Shown in pieces: positions 1 to 7,068 of a DNA stretch of 10,173 nucleotides. The notes beneath the pieces are model-generated. The model was not told where the DNA came from. It saw nothing but the letters and a program-made list of their open reading frames with translations, and did not search any database. The position numbers and the translations under genes are program-made. Within the stretch, counting starts at the first letter, position 1. The number at the start of each line of letters is the position of its first letter. The stretch is taken from assembly GCA_013696275.1 (NCBI GenBank), contig JACCYW010000093.1:1-10173 (forward strand), read 5' to 3'. This stretch comes from Chloroflexota bacterium (GTDB taxonomy: Bacteria; Chloroflexota; Limnocylindria; Limnocylindrales; CSP1-4).

Positions 1-1211
1 AACCCAGCGACGCCGCGTCGGCCGAACCCAGCGACGCCGCGTCGGCCGAACCCAGCGACGCCGCGTCGGCCGAACCGAGTGGCAGCGGCCCGACCGGTGC
101 GGCCTCGTGTGAGGGCGCCACAGCCAACCAATTCTTCGACCAAGCCGAATGCGAGGAGCAGCTCCGCCTGCGCGGTGTCACGGCGGAGGGTGACCCAGCC
201 ACCCCGTGGCTCCAGGCACTCGAACCTGACTTCCGCGACACGGCCGAGTTTGCGTCGACGGAGGAGGGCAACTGGAAGATCTGCTTCTCGAACGCCGGCG
301 TCGACAACCCGTGGCGTGTCGTCGGCTTCAACACCATGGAGCACGAGGTCGCCATACAGCAGGCGGCCGGTCTCATCGCGCCAGGCACGGACGGCTTCGT
401 CCACGTCGTGGCAGAAGGCAGCGACGAGAAGCAGATCAGTGACATCGCTGACCTGCTGACGCAGGACTGCGACGCGCTCATCGTGTCGCCCAATACGACC
501 GAAGCGCTCACGCCGGCCGTCGAATCGGCCTGCCAGGCGGGTCTGCCGGTCATCGTCTTCGACCGTGGTGTCAACACCGACTGCACGGTCACCTTCATCA
601 AGCCCATCGGCGGCTACGCGTTCGGCGCGGACGCGGCCGAGTTCCTCGTCGAGAACGTGCCAGCGGGCGGCAACATCGTCGCTCTGCGCATCCTGCCTGG
701 CGTGGACGTCCTCGAGACGCGTTTCCTGGCCGCCGAGGCGATCTTCAACCAGAACGGCCTGACCATCCTGGACTCCGAGTTCACGGAGGGTGACCCGGCC
801 AACACGAAGACCATCATCGCCGACATCCTGGCCGCGGGCGACACCATCGACGGGGTCTGGATGGACGCCGGCGCCACCAGCGTCGGAGCCATCGAGGCCT
901 TCGAAGATGCCGCCTTGCCGGTGCCGCCCATCACCGGCGAGGATCAGAACGACTTCCTGCTCAAGTGGCAGGCCGACGGCCTGACCGCGGTCGCACCGAC
1001 CTATCCGACCTATCAGTGGCGGACGCCGATCCTGGCCGCAGTGATGATCCTGCAGGGCGAACAGGTCCCTGCCAACTGGAACCTGCCGCAGCCCAAGATC
1101 ACCGCCGAGACCCTCGACCAGTACGCCGCTCCGGACCTGCCACCTCTCTTCTACCCACTGTGTGGGTGTCAGGAGATGGACGGCTTCCCGGAGGACTGGC
1201 AGGGCACCTGA
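1..1211 (+). CDS. ABC transporter sugar-binding lipoprotein, 5'-truncated
   Basis: This is the C-terminal part of an extracytoplasmic solute-binding protein of the ribose/galactose type (periplasmic binding protein type 1, Peripla_BP_4-like). It would capture a sugar outside the membrane for an ABC importer. The reading frame is open from position 3 and the gene starts upstream of the window, so the signal peptide and lipobox are not visible. The visible part opens with three PSDAASAE octapeptide repeats and a Ser/Gly linker, then a binding fold from about position 273 (WKICFSNAG). Family-like landmarks are DCDALIVSPN (465-494), the hinge or ligand segment VFDRG with Asp at 561-563, and ITGEDQ with Asp at 942-944. 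It ends in a Cys-rich tail (PLCGCQEMDG). Eight cysteines are visible, which is many for this family. The stop TGA (1209-1211) lies 10 bases before the epimerase start, so the genes are probably co-transcribed. The family call is secure; the actual sugar is unknown. Confidence 0.88.
   Translation, partial: PSDAASAEPSDAASAEPSDAASAEPSGSGPTGAASCEGATANQFFDQAECEEQLRLRGVTAEGDPATPWLQALEPDFRDTAEFASTEEGNWKICFSNAGVDNPWRVVGFNTMEHEVAIQQAAGLIAPGTDGFVHVVAEGSDEKQISDIADLLTQDCDALIVSPNTTEALTPAVESACQAGLPVIVFDRGVNTDCTVTFIKPIGGYAFGADAAEFLVENVPAGGNIVALRILPGVDVLETRFLAAEAIFNQNGLTILDSEFTEGDPANTKTIIADILAAGDTIDGVWMDAGATSVGAIEAFEDAALPVPPITGEDQNDFLLKWQADGLTAVAPTYPTYQWRTPILAAVMILQGEQVPANWNLPQPKITAETLDQYAAPDLPPLFYPLCGCQEMDGFPEDWQGT
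3..74 (+). repeat. 24-bp in-frame tandem repeat, three perfect copies
   Basis: Three identical 24-base units occupy 3-26, 27-50 and 51-74. The two bases before position 3 match the end of a further unit, so the array probably continues upstream of the window. The unit is a multiple of three and encodes PSDAASAE in the frame of the sugar-binding protein. It therefore extends a flexible linker between the presumed lipid anchor and the binding domain. Each unit contains an 11-base dyad, GACGC-C-GCGTC (9-19, 33-43, 57-67), and a CGGCCG palindrome, both of which could promote slippage. No unique spacers separate the units, so this is not a CRISPR array. Confidence 0.93.
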
Positions 1212-1221
1212 TGCCCGCTCA

Positions 1222-2154
1222 GTGGTAGTCACCGCTCATAGCGTCCCGGACGCCGGCCTCGAGCCGGCGCCCGAGACATCCCCTTCGCCGACCGGCAAGG
1301 CCATCGGCGCGAATACATGGATCTGGGTGTCACCGCTCACCGATGAGCGGCTGGCCGGACTGGCGCCCCGCATCAAGGGCTGGGGCTTCGATGTCGTGGA
1401 ACTGCCCATCGAGGACACCACCGACTGGGATCCGGGCAGGACGGCGGACCTGCTGGCCGGTCTGGGCCTTGGCGCGACCACCTGCGCCGTCATGCCCGAG
1501 TCGCGCGACCTGGTGACGGCCGACCAAGCGGTCGTGACCAGCACGCAGGGATACCTGCGCACCTGCGTGGACCATGCCGCGCGCGTGGGTGCCGATGTCG
1601 TGGCCGGCCCCATCTATGCGCCGGTCGGTCGGACCTGGCTGATGGAGCCCGGCGAGCGTGGACCGACCCTGGCTCGGTTGGTCGAGCGCCTTGCGCCCGT
1701 CGCCGAGTACGCCGCGGCCAAGGGCGTGCGCCTGGCCATCGAACCGTTGAACAGGTATGAGACCAGCCTCATAAACACCCTCGCGCAGGCCGTCGAGGTA
1801 GCGGACCGGCTCGCCAGCCCGGGCTGTGGCGTGGCGGCCGACACGTTCCATATGAACATCGAGGAGAAGGACATGACGGCTGCGCTCCAGGAAGCCGGGC
1901 CGTGGTTGGCTCATGTCCAGGTCTGCGGCAACGACCGCGGAGCGCCCGGCGACGACCACATCGACTGGGCGGCCTTGGCTGGTGCGCTCGACCGGGCCGG
2001 CTACAGCGGACCGGTCTGCATCGAGTCGTTCACCTCGGAGAACCAGACCATCGCGCGAGCAGCGTCCATCTGGCGGCCGCTCGCGCCGAGCCAGGATGAA
2101 CTGGCCACCCGCGGCCTGGCTCACCTGCGCGACGTGTTCGGGCCACGGTCATGA
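1222..2154 (+). CDS. D-psicose/D-tagatose 3-epimerase-like sugar epimerase
   Basis: This is a TIM-barrel protein of the xylose isomerase-like superfamily (AP_endonuc_2 fold), closest in motifs to ketose 3-epimerases that interconvert D-fructose/D-psicose or D-tagatose/D-sorbose using a divalent metal. Landmarks are the first strand IGANTWIWVSPLTDE, IEPLNRYE with putative catalytic Glu174, DTFHMNIEE with metal ligand Asp207, AHVQV with His231, an Arg a few residues on (NDRGAPG), and CIESF with catalytic Glu268. These correspond to the Glu/Asp/His/Glu tetrad of D-tagatose 3-epimerase. The GTG at 1222 is chosen because it is the first in-frame start after the upstream stop. It gives 310 residues, including an unusual Pro/Ala/Ser-rich extension of about 30 residues before the barrel. 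No convincing Shine-Dalgarno sits before it. An in-frame GTG at 1162 is possible but lies inside the upstream gene. The last 4 bases overlap the next gene (ATGA). Substrate is not determinable. Confidence 0.85.
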   Translation: MVVTAHSVPDAGLEPAPETSPSPTGKAIGANTWIWVSPLTDERLAGLAPRIKGWGFDVVELPIEDTTDWDPGRTADLLAGLGLGATTCAVMPESRDLVTADQAVVTSTQGYLRTCVDHAARVGADVVAGPIYAPVGRTWLMEPGERGPTLARLVERLAPVAEYAAAKGVRLAIEPLNRYETSLINTLAQAVEVADRLASPGCGVAADTFHMNIEEKDMTAALQEAGPWLAHVQVCGNDRGAPGDDHIDWAALAGALDRAGYSGPVCIESFTSENQTIARAASIWRPLAPSQDELATRGLAHLRDVFGPRS

Positions 2155-3122
2155 AGCTGGGTGTCTTCACCGTCCTGTTCGGCAGTGAGCCATTGGCGGC
2201 GGCGCTCGATCGAGCCGTCGAGGCCGGCTTGGACTGCGTCGAGATCGGTACCGGCAACTATCCCGGTGATGCGCATTGCCGGCCCGGCGAGCTGCTCGCG
2301 GATGCGGCGGCGCTGACGGGCTTCCGACGCGCCATCACGTCGCGCGGGCTGGAGCTGAGTGCGCTTTCCTGCCACGGCAACCCGCTCCATCCGCAGCGCG
2401 CCATCGCCCGCGCCAGCCATGAGACGTTCGTGCGGACCGTCGAGCTCGCCGAGCGCCTGGAGGTGACGCGGGTCAACCTGTTCAGCGGCTGCCCTGGTGA
2501 CTCCGACTCGGCGACCTATCCGAACTGGGTGACCTGCGCCTGGCCGACCGAGTACGGCGAGCTGCTGGAGTGGCAGTGGCGCGAGCGGGTAGTCCCTTAC
2601 TGGCGCGAGCAGGCTGCCTTCGCCGAAGCTCACGGCGTTCGCCTGGGGTTCGAGATGCACCCTGGCTTCGTCGTCCATAACCCGCGCACTCTGCTTCGTC
2701 TACGCGAGGCGTGTGGCGAGTCGGTCGGCGCCAACCTCGATCCCAGCCATCTCTTCTGGCAGGGCATCGATGTCGTGCTGGCCATCGGCGAGCTGGGCCG
2801 GGCCGGGGCCATCTTCCATACCCACGCCAAGGACACCGCTCTCCATCCCGTCAACGCCCCGCTCAACGGCGTCCTCGACACGGTGCCCATGGACCGGCCC
2901 ATGGACAGAGCATGGATCTTTCGGACCGTCGGCTTCGGGCATGGCGAGCTCGACTGGCGGCGCATCCTGTCGGCTCTGCGGATGGCTGGCTATGACGACG
3001 TCCTGTCCATCGAACACGAGGATGTCTTGCTGTCGGTCGATGAGGGCTTCCGCCGCGGCGTGGCCTTTTTGCGCTCCGTCATGCCCACCGAGCCGGCCCT
3101 GGCCGAGGCCTGGTGGACGTGA
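2151..3122 (+). CDS. Sugar phosphate isomerase/epimerase-like TIM-barrel protein
   Basis: This 323-residue protein is a second member of the xylose isomerase-like TIM-barrel superfamily, clearly different in sequence from its upstream neighbour. It resembles the IolE/IolI-like and keto-sugar epimerase groups usually annotated as sugar phosphate isomerase/epimerase. It opens with a first strand (MKLGVFTVLFG) and a GTGNYPGDAHC segment. Putative metal ligands are Glu168 in FEMHPGF, Asp197 in NLDPSHLFWQGID, His223 or His225 in FHTHAKDT, and Glu288 in SIEHED. All barrel elements are present and the length is normal. The ATG at 2151 overlaps the previous stop as ATGA, suggesting translational coupling, and the stop overlaps the start of the dehydrogenase. 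Together with the Gfo/Idh enzyme it probably acts on an oxidised (keto) sugar, inositol or glycoside intermediate. It could be an epimerase, an isomerase or a dehydratase; motifs alone do not separate these. Confidence 0.85.
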   Translation: MKLGVFTVLFGSEPLAAALDRAVEAGLDCVEIGTGNYPGDAHCRPGELLADAAALTGFRRAITSRGLELSALSCHGNPLHPQRAIARASHETFVRTVELAERLEVTRVNLFSGCPGDSDSATYPNWVTCAWPTEYGELLEWQWRERVVPYWREQAAFAEAHGVRLGFEMHPGFVVHNPRTLLRLREACGESVGANLDPSHLFWQGIDVVLAIGELGRAGAIFHTHAKDTALHPVNAPLNGVLDTVPMDRPMDRAWIFRTVGFGHGELDWRRILSALRMAGYDDVLSIEHEDVLLSVDEGFRRGVAFLRSVMPTEPALAEAWWT

Positions 3123-4291
3123 ACCGGCTCCTGCGGACGGCGGTCATCGGGACCGGTTTCGTCGGCCCCCACCATGTCGACGCCGTGCGCCGGGGAGGCT
3201 ATGCCGAGGTGGTCGCCATGGTTGGGACCGATGCGGCACGTACCGCCGCCCGGGCGCGTGCCCTGGGCGTGCCCGCCGCCACTACCGACGTGAGCGCGCT
3301 GATGGCCGACCGGTCCATCGATGTGGTCCACATCTGTACGCCCAATGCCAGCCATGTCGAGCTGGCCCGGGCGGCCCTGGAAGCGGGCAAGCATGTCGTC
3401 GTCGAGAAGCCGCTCGCGCTGACCGTGGCTGACGCCGAGGGATTGGTCGGCCTGGCCAACGAGCGGCAACGGCATGGCGCCGTCGCCTTCACCTACCGAG
3501 GCTATCCGATGGTCCGCCAGGCCCACGCGATGGCCGCCAAGGGCGATCTGGGCGAGGTGCGCCTGGTCCACGGCGCGTACCTGCAGGACTGGTTGCTGGA
3601 GGCGAGTGACTACGACTGGCGCGTCGAACCGGCCGCTGGCGGTCCGTCACGCGCGGTCGCTGACATCGGCTCGCACTGGTTCGATACGGCCGAGTTCGTG
3701 AGCGGCTTACGGGTCGACACGGTGATGGCCGACCTGGCGACCTTCATGACCACACGCCACAGACCGACATCGGCAGGTATCACCTTCCAGGGGCCGGGCG
3801 GGGGAGGGGCAGCCGGGCCAGGCGAGGAGGTCGTTGTCGAATCGGAGGATGCGGCCACACTCATGGTCCGCTTCGCGGGCGGCGGGCGCGGCTCAGCTGT
3901 CGTGAGCCAGGTGAGCCCGGGCCACAAGAACGCCTTCAGCCTGGAGGTGAGCGGCGCGCGTCGGTCCGTCGGCTGGCGCCAGGAGGATCCCAACCACCTC
4001 TGGATCGGGAGTCGCGGGCAGGAAGGTTCGGCCCTGCTGCCGCGGGCACCGCAGGCGACCGATGAGCCAGGCGTCCCGGCATTGCCAGCCGGCCACCCAG
4101 AAGGTTGGTCGGAGGCGCTGCGCGACCTGTTCCGCCCGTTCTACGCCGCGATATCGAGCGGTGAGCCGCCATCCGGCGAGCACGCTGAGGCGCAGCGCTA
4201 TCCCACCCTTGCCGACGGAGCTCGTGCGGTGCGCTTCGTCGATGCGGTGCTGCGCAGTGCGCGTACGGGGACCTGGGCCGCACTCGACTAG
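3119..4291 (+). CDS. Gfo/Idh/MocA family sugar or polyol dehydrogenase
   Basis: This is an NAD(P)-dependent oxidoreductase of the glucose-fructose oxidoreductase/inositol dehydrogenase family. The N-terminal Rossmann domain has the GTGFVGPHHV nucleotide-binding loop near residues 11-20, HICTPNASHVELARAALEAGKHVVVEKPL, and the conserved E96-K97-P98 whose lysine is catalytic. The C-terminal domain carries DIGSHWFD (residues 182-189), with Gly184, His186 and Asp189 matching the GxHxxD catalytic signature. A glycine-rich loop (about 3786-3835) interrupts the C-terminal sheet before the ESEDAATLMVRF strand. The start is taken as GTG at 3119, which overlaps the upstream TGA as GTGA and has GAGG at 3105-3108 with 10 bases of spacing. 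A GTG at 3113 is an equally in-frame alternative two codons longer. It is 390 residues long, normal for the family. It probably oxidises a hydroxyl of a sugar, inositol or glycoside to a ketone, working with the two TIM-barrel enzymes. Confidence 0.9.
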   Translation: MNRLLRTAVIGTGFVGPHHVDAVRRGGYAEVVAMVGTDAARTAARARALGVPAATTDVSALMADRSIDVVHICTPNASHVELARAALEAGKHVVVEKPLALTVADAEGLVGLANERQRHGAVAFTYRGYPMVRQAHAMAAKGDLGEVRLVHGAYLQDWLLEASDYDWRVEPAAGGPSRAVADIGSHWFDTAEFVSGLRVDTVMADLATFMTTRHRPTSAGITFQGPGGGGAAGPGEEVVVESEDAATLMVRFAGGGRGSAVVSQVSPGHKNAFSLEVSGARRSVGWRQEDPNHLWIGSRGQEGSALLPRAPQATDEPGVPALPAGHPEGWSEALRDLFRPFYAAISSGEPPSGEHAEAQRYPTLADGARAVRFVDAVLRSARTGTWAALD

Positions 4292-4302
4292 GCTTCTCGC
4301 CG

Positions 4303-5148
4303 ATGGATCTGGACGCCGTCATCGCCCGCATCGACCCGCCCGAGGTGGCCCGGCTGCTCTTCTGGCTGGCGGTCATCCTGGTCCTTACCGCCGTCGCCTT
4401 GCGCGTCATCCCCCAGCTGGTCGGTGGCTTGGTCGACCGCGCCCTGACGCGCCCGGCGGCCAACGATACCCAGGGCGAGCTGAGCGTCCTGGAGTTCGAG
4501 AAGCGGCGGCGCACGCTGCGCGCCCTTACCGGCAATGGGATACGGGTCATCGTCGTGGTGGTAGCCGTGGTGGCGGTCCTGGGCGTCTTCGATATCGACC
4601 TGGGGCCGGCCATCGCCGGGCTTGGTCTGGCTGGTCTGGCCATCGGCCTCGGCCTCCAGGGTCTGGTGAAGGATGTGGTCGCCGGCGCCTTCATCCTCAT
4701 CGAGAACCAGTACGCGAAGGGTGACATCGTGACCATCGCCGGAGCCACCGGAAGCGTCGAGGAACTTGGCCTACGACGCACTCGCCTGCGTGACTTCGAC
4801 GGGACCGTCCATGTCGTCCCCAACGGCCTCATCGGTGTCGCCTCCAACCTCACTCGCGTGTGGGCGAGGGTGGTCGTCGATGTGCCGGTGGCCGACCCTG
4901 CTCGCATCGAGGACGCCAGCCGGCTCATCGACGACATCGGCCGCCAGATGGCGGCCGATCCCGCCTGGCGGGGGAGGCTCCTCGCGCCGCCCAAGGTCGA
5001 CCGGGTGAAGACGCTCTCCTCGACCGGCGTGACCCTCAAGGTGGTGGGCATGGCGGCGGCCGGTGAGCGCTGGTCAGCGGCCGGCGAGGTAAGGAGACGC
5101 GTCGCTGAGGCGTTCGCCGCCGCCGACATCGACCTTGGAGGACCATAG
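4303..5148 (+). CDS. Small MscS-family mechanosensitive ion channel
   Basis: This 281-residue inner-membrane protein belongs to the small-conductance mechanosensitive channel family, which releases solutes when membrane tension rises on osmotic downshock. Three hydrophobic segments are visible: residues about 16-40, 79-97 and the pore-lining TM3 at about 101-130. TM3 is rich in Gly and Ala (AGLGLAGLAIGLGLQGLVKDVVAG), as expected for tight pore packing. The beta domain follows with ENQYAKGDIVTI (134-145), SVEELGLRRTRLRDFDG and the conserved VPNGLI (172-177), then a cytoplasmic alpha/beta region. The length matches minimal MscS/YkuT-type channels with three membrane helices. It begins 11 bases after the dehydrogenase stop, without an obvious Shine-Dalgarno, and its 3' end contains the Shine-Dalgarno of the acyl-CoA ligase. 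Its role next to metabolic genes may be general osmotic protection rather than part of the pathway. Confidence 0.92.
   Translation: MDLDAVIARIDPPEVARLLFWLAVILVLTAVALRVIPQLVGGLVDRALTRPAANDTQGELSVLEFEKRRRTLRALTGNGIRVIVVVVAVVAVLGVFDIDLGPAIAGLGLAGLAIGLGLQGLVKDVVAGAFILIENQYAKGDIVTIAGATGSVEELGLRRTRLRDFDGTVHVVPNGLIGVASNLTRVWARVVVDVPVADPARIEDASRLIDDIGRQMAADPAWRGRLLAPPKVDRVKTLSSTGVTLKVVGMAAAGERWSAAGEVRRRVAEAFAAADIDLGGP
5137..5141 (+). promoter_or_regulatory. Shine-Dalgarno of the acyl-CoA ligase, inside the MscS gene
   Basis: GGAGG lies 10 bases before the ATG at 5152 and inside the last codons of the MscS reading frame. It fixes the ligase start and implies that ligase translation initiates on the same transcript as the channel. 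Confidence 0.75.
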
Positions 5149-5151
5149 GCC

Positions 5152-7068
5152 ATGGATCCCATCAATCCCCTCGTGCGACGGGTCGTGGCTGAGGCCCGGG
5201 ACGATCCAGACGCGTTCTGGCGGAAGGCGTCCCAGGACCTCTACTGGGCACGGACCCCCGAGCGCATCTTCGAGGCCGACCCGCCCACCTTCCGCTGGTT
5301 CGGTGGCGGCCAGACGAACATCGCCTACGCCGCGGTCGATCGGAACGTGGAGCTGGGTCGCGGCGGCCATACCGCCCTGATCTGCCTGCGCGAGGATGGC
5401 CAGCGGCGCTCGCTGACGTATGCCGCGCTGCACCATGAGGTGCGCCGGACCGCGGCGGCGCTCCGGGCGCTGGGTGTCGATCGGGGCGACCGGGTCACCC
5501 TATACATGCCCACCTGCGCCGAGGCCATCGTGGCCATGCTGGCGGTGTTGCGCGTCGGTGCCGTGCACTCGGTGGTCTTCGCTGGCTTCGGATCGGGCGC
5601 CCTGGCCGATCGTGTCGCGGCGAGCGGCTCGCGCCTGGTGCTCACCGCCGACGTCACGATGCGCAAGGGCAGAGAGGTGGATCTGGCGGCCATCGTCCGT
5701 GATGCGGTCGATGTCGCTGACTCGCCGGTCGAACGCATCGTCATGCTGCAGCGCTCCGGCGCTGAGGCTGGCCGACCCACTTGGCAGGACCCGCGCCTCA
5801 TCGACTGGCAGGCGTTCCTGGACGCCGGCCAGGGAGCTGACGATGGACCGGTCTGGCTGGAGTCGAACGAGCCCGCATTCATCCTGGCCACCTCGGGCAC
5901 TACCGCCAAGCCCAAGCTGGCCGTACACACCCATGGCGGGTACGGCGTGTACATCACGGCCCAGGGACGCTGGTGCTTCGGCCTCCAGCCGGATGACGTG
6001 TGGTGGTGCACGTCGGACATCGGCTGGGTGGTCGGCCACAGCTACATCGTCTACGCGCCGCTCATGCGCGGGGCGACCACGCTGGCGTTCGAAGGCGCCA
6101 TCGACCATCCGGATGCGAGCAGCCCGTGGCGGCTGATGGCCGAATTCGGTGTCACCGGGGTCTTCACCTCGCCGACCGCCGTGCGCCTCCTGATGCGCTA
6201 CGGGACCGATGCCACGACCGGCTACCAGCTCGGTTCACTGAAGCGGGTCTTCTGCGCCGGCGAGACACTCAACGCACCCGCCTGGGAGTGGTTGCAGCGC
6301 GAGGTACTGCGCGACCGGGTGCCGGTCATCGATCACATGTGGCAGACCGAGACGGGCGGTCCGGTGTTCGGCAATCCGTACGGCATCGCCATGGTGCCCA
6401 TCAAGCCCGGCTCGGCCGGTATCCCGCTGCCGGGCGTGGAGTGCGAGGTGGTCGATGCTGCCGGGCAGCCGCTGGCGGCGACCGAGAAGGGCATCATGGT
6501 CATCAAGCGGCCCTTCCCGGGCCTCATCGCCAGCCTGTGGGGCGAACCCGAAAGGTACGCCAAGGACTACTGGTCGCGCGTCCCTGGCCGTTACTGGACC
6601 GGCGACTCGGCGCACATCGATGAGGACGGTTACGTCTGGTTCGCCGGCCGGGCCGATGAGATCATCAAGATCGCCGGTCATCGGCTGGGCACCATCGAGG
6701 CCGAGACGGCGCTGCTCAAGCACCCGGCCGTGGCCGAAGCGGGAGTGACCGGGCAGCCAGATGAGCTGCGCGGAGAGACCATCGCCGCCTTCGTGGTGCT
6801 GCGTCAGGGGCATGCTCCTTCCGCCAACCTGCGCGAGGAGCTGTTGGCCACTGCCCGGCGTGAGCTCGGCCCGGTGGCGGTCATCGGCCGCCTGGAGTTC
6901 GTGGCCAACCTGCCCAAGACCCGCAGCGGCAAGATCATGCGCCGGGTGCTGAAGGCGGTCGTGCAGGGACGCGACCCGGGCGACGTCACGACCATCGAGG
7001 ACGAGGCTTCGGTGGAAGAGGCACGCGAGGCCTGGGCCAGCATGCGCGATGAGGTGAGCGGCCGGTGA
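5152..7068 (+). CDS. Acetyl/propionyl-CoA synthetase-like AMP-forming acyl-CoA ligase
   Basis: This 638-residue cytoplasmic enzyme of the ANL adenylating superfamily activates a short carboxylic acid with ATP and CoA. The N-terminal Acs-type domain (FWRKASQDLYW, TNIAYAAVDRN) is followed by GAVHSVVFAGFGSGALADR, the P-loop TSGTTAKPK (residues 247-255), TSDIGWVVGHSYIVYAPL, CAGETLN, HMWQTETGG (Trp397 to Gly403), TGD with Asp485, and the hinge RADEIIKIAGHR. The C-terminal catalytic Lys594 lies in SGKIMRR, which in Acs is the site of regulatory lysine acetylation. The P-loop has Ala where Gly is usual. By my alignment to Acs, the pocket positions Val310/Thr311/Val386/Trp414 read V293/V294/A369/W397. 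Retained Trp keeps substrates short, while Ala in place of Val suggests propionate-like or substituted acids. The length is normal for Acs. The ATG has a good Shine-Dalgarno, and the stop overlaps the dehalogenase start. The family is certain; acetate specificity is doubtful. Confidence 0.92.
   Translation: MDPINPLVRRVVAEARDDPDAFWRKASQDLYWARTPERIFEADPPTFRWFGGGQTNIAYAAVDRNVELGRGGHTALICLREDGQRRSLTYAALHHEVRRTAAALRALGVDRGDRVTLYMPTCAEAIVAMLAVLRVGAVHSVVFAGFGSGALADRVAASGSRLVLTADVTMRKGREVDLAAIVRDAVDVADSPVERIVMLQRSGAEAGRPTWQDPRLIDWQAFLDAGQGADDGPVWLESNEPAFILATSGTTAKPKLAVHTHGGYGVYITAQGRWCFGLQPDDVWWCTSDIGWVVGHSYIVYAPLMRGATTLAFEGAIDHPDASSPWRLMAEFGVTGVFTSPTAVRLLMRYGTDATTGYQLGSLKRVFCAGETLNAPAWEWLQREVLRDRVPVIDHMWQTETGGPVFGNPYGIAMVPIKPGSAGIPLPGVECEVVDAAGQPLAATEKGIMVIKRPFPGLIASLWGEPERYAKDYWSRVPGRYWTGDSAHIDEDGYVWFAGRADEIIKIAGHRLGTIEAETALLKHPAVAEAGVTGQPDELRGETIAAFVVLRQGHAPSANLREELLATARRELGPVAVIGRLEFVANLPKTRSGKIMRRVLKAVVQGRDPGDVTTIEDEASVEEAREAWASMRDEVSGR
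7051..7057 (+). promoter_or_regulatory. Shine-Dalgarno supporting the dehalogenase GTG start
   Basis: GAGGTGA is a seven-base match to the anti-Shine-Dalgarno and sits 7 bases before the GTG at 7065. It lies within the last codons of the ligase gene, supports the GTG choice and argues for coupled translation of ligase and dehalogenase. Confidence 0.75.

Noticed and set aside
1..76. Direct repeats as a CRISPR array or origin iterons
   Set aside because: The units are contiguous without spacers, keep the reading frame of a lipoprotein linker and have no AT-rich or cas context.
2713..3432. Plus-strand open frame of 239 codons overlapping two genes
   Set aside because: It lies in another frame of the TIM-barrel and dehydrogenase genes; composition is Arg/Pro/Ser-rich and no motif is seen.
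3936..5165. Long minus-strand open frame of about 409 codons
   Set aside because: It is antisense to the dehydrogenase 3' end and the MscS gene, both well supported. Its Ser/Arg/Thr-rich composition is typical of antisense frames in GC-rich DNA and it shows no domain.
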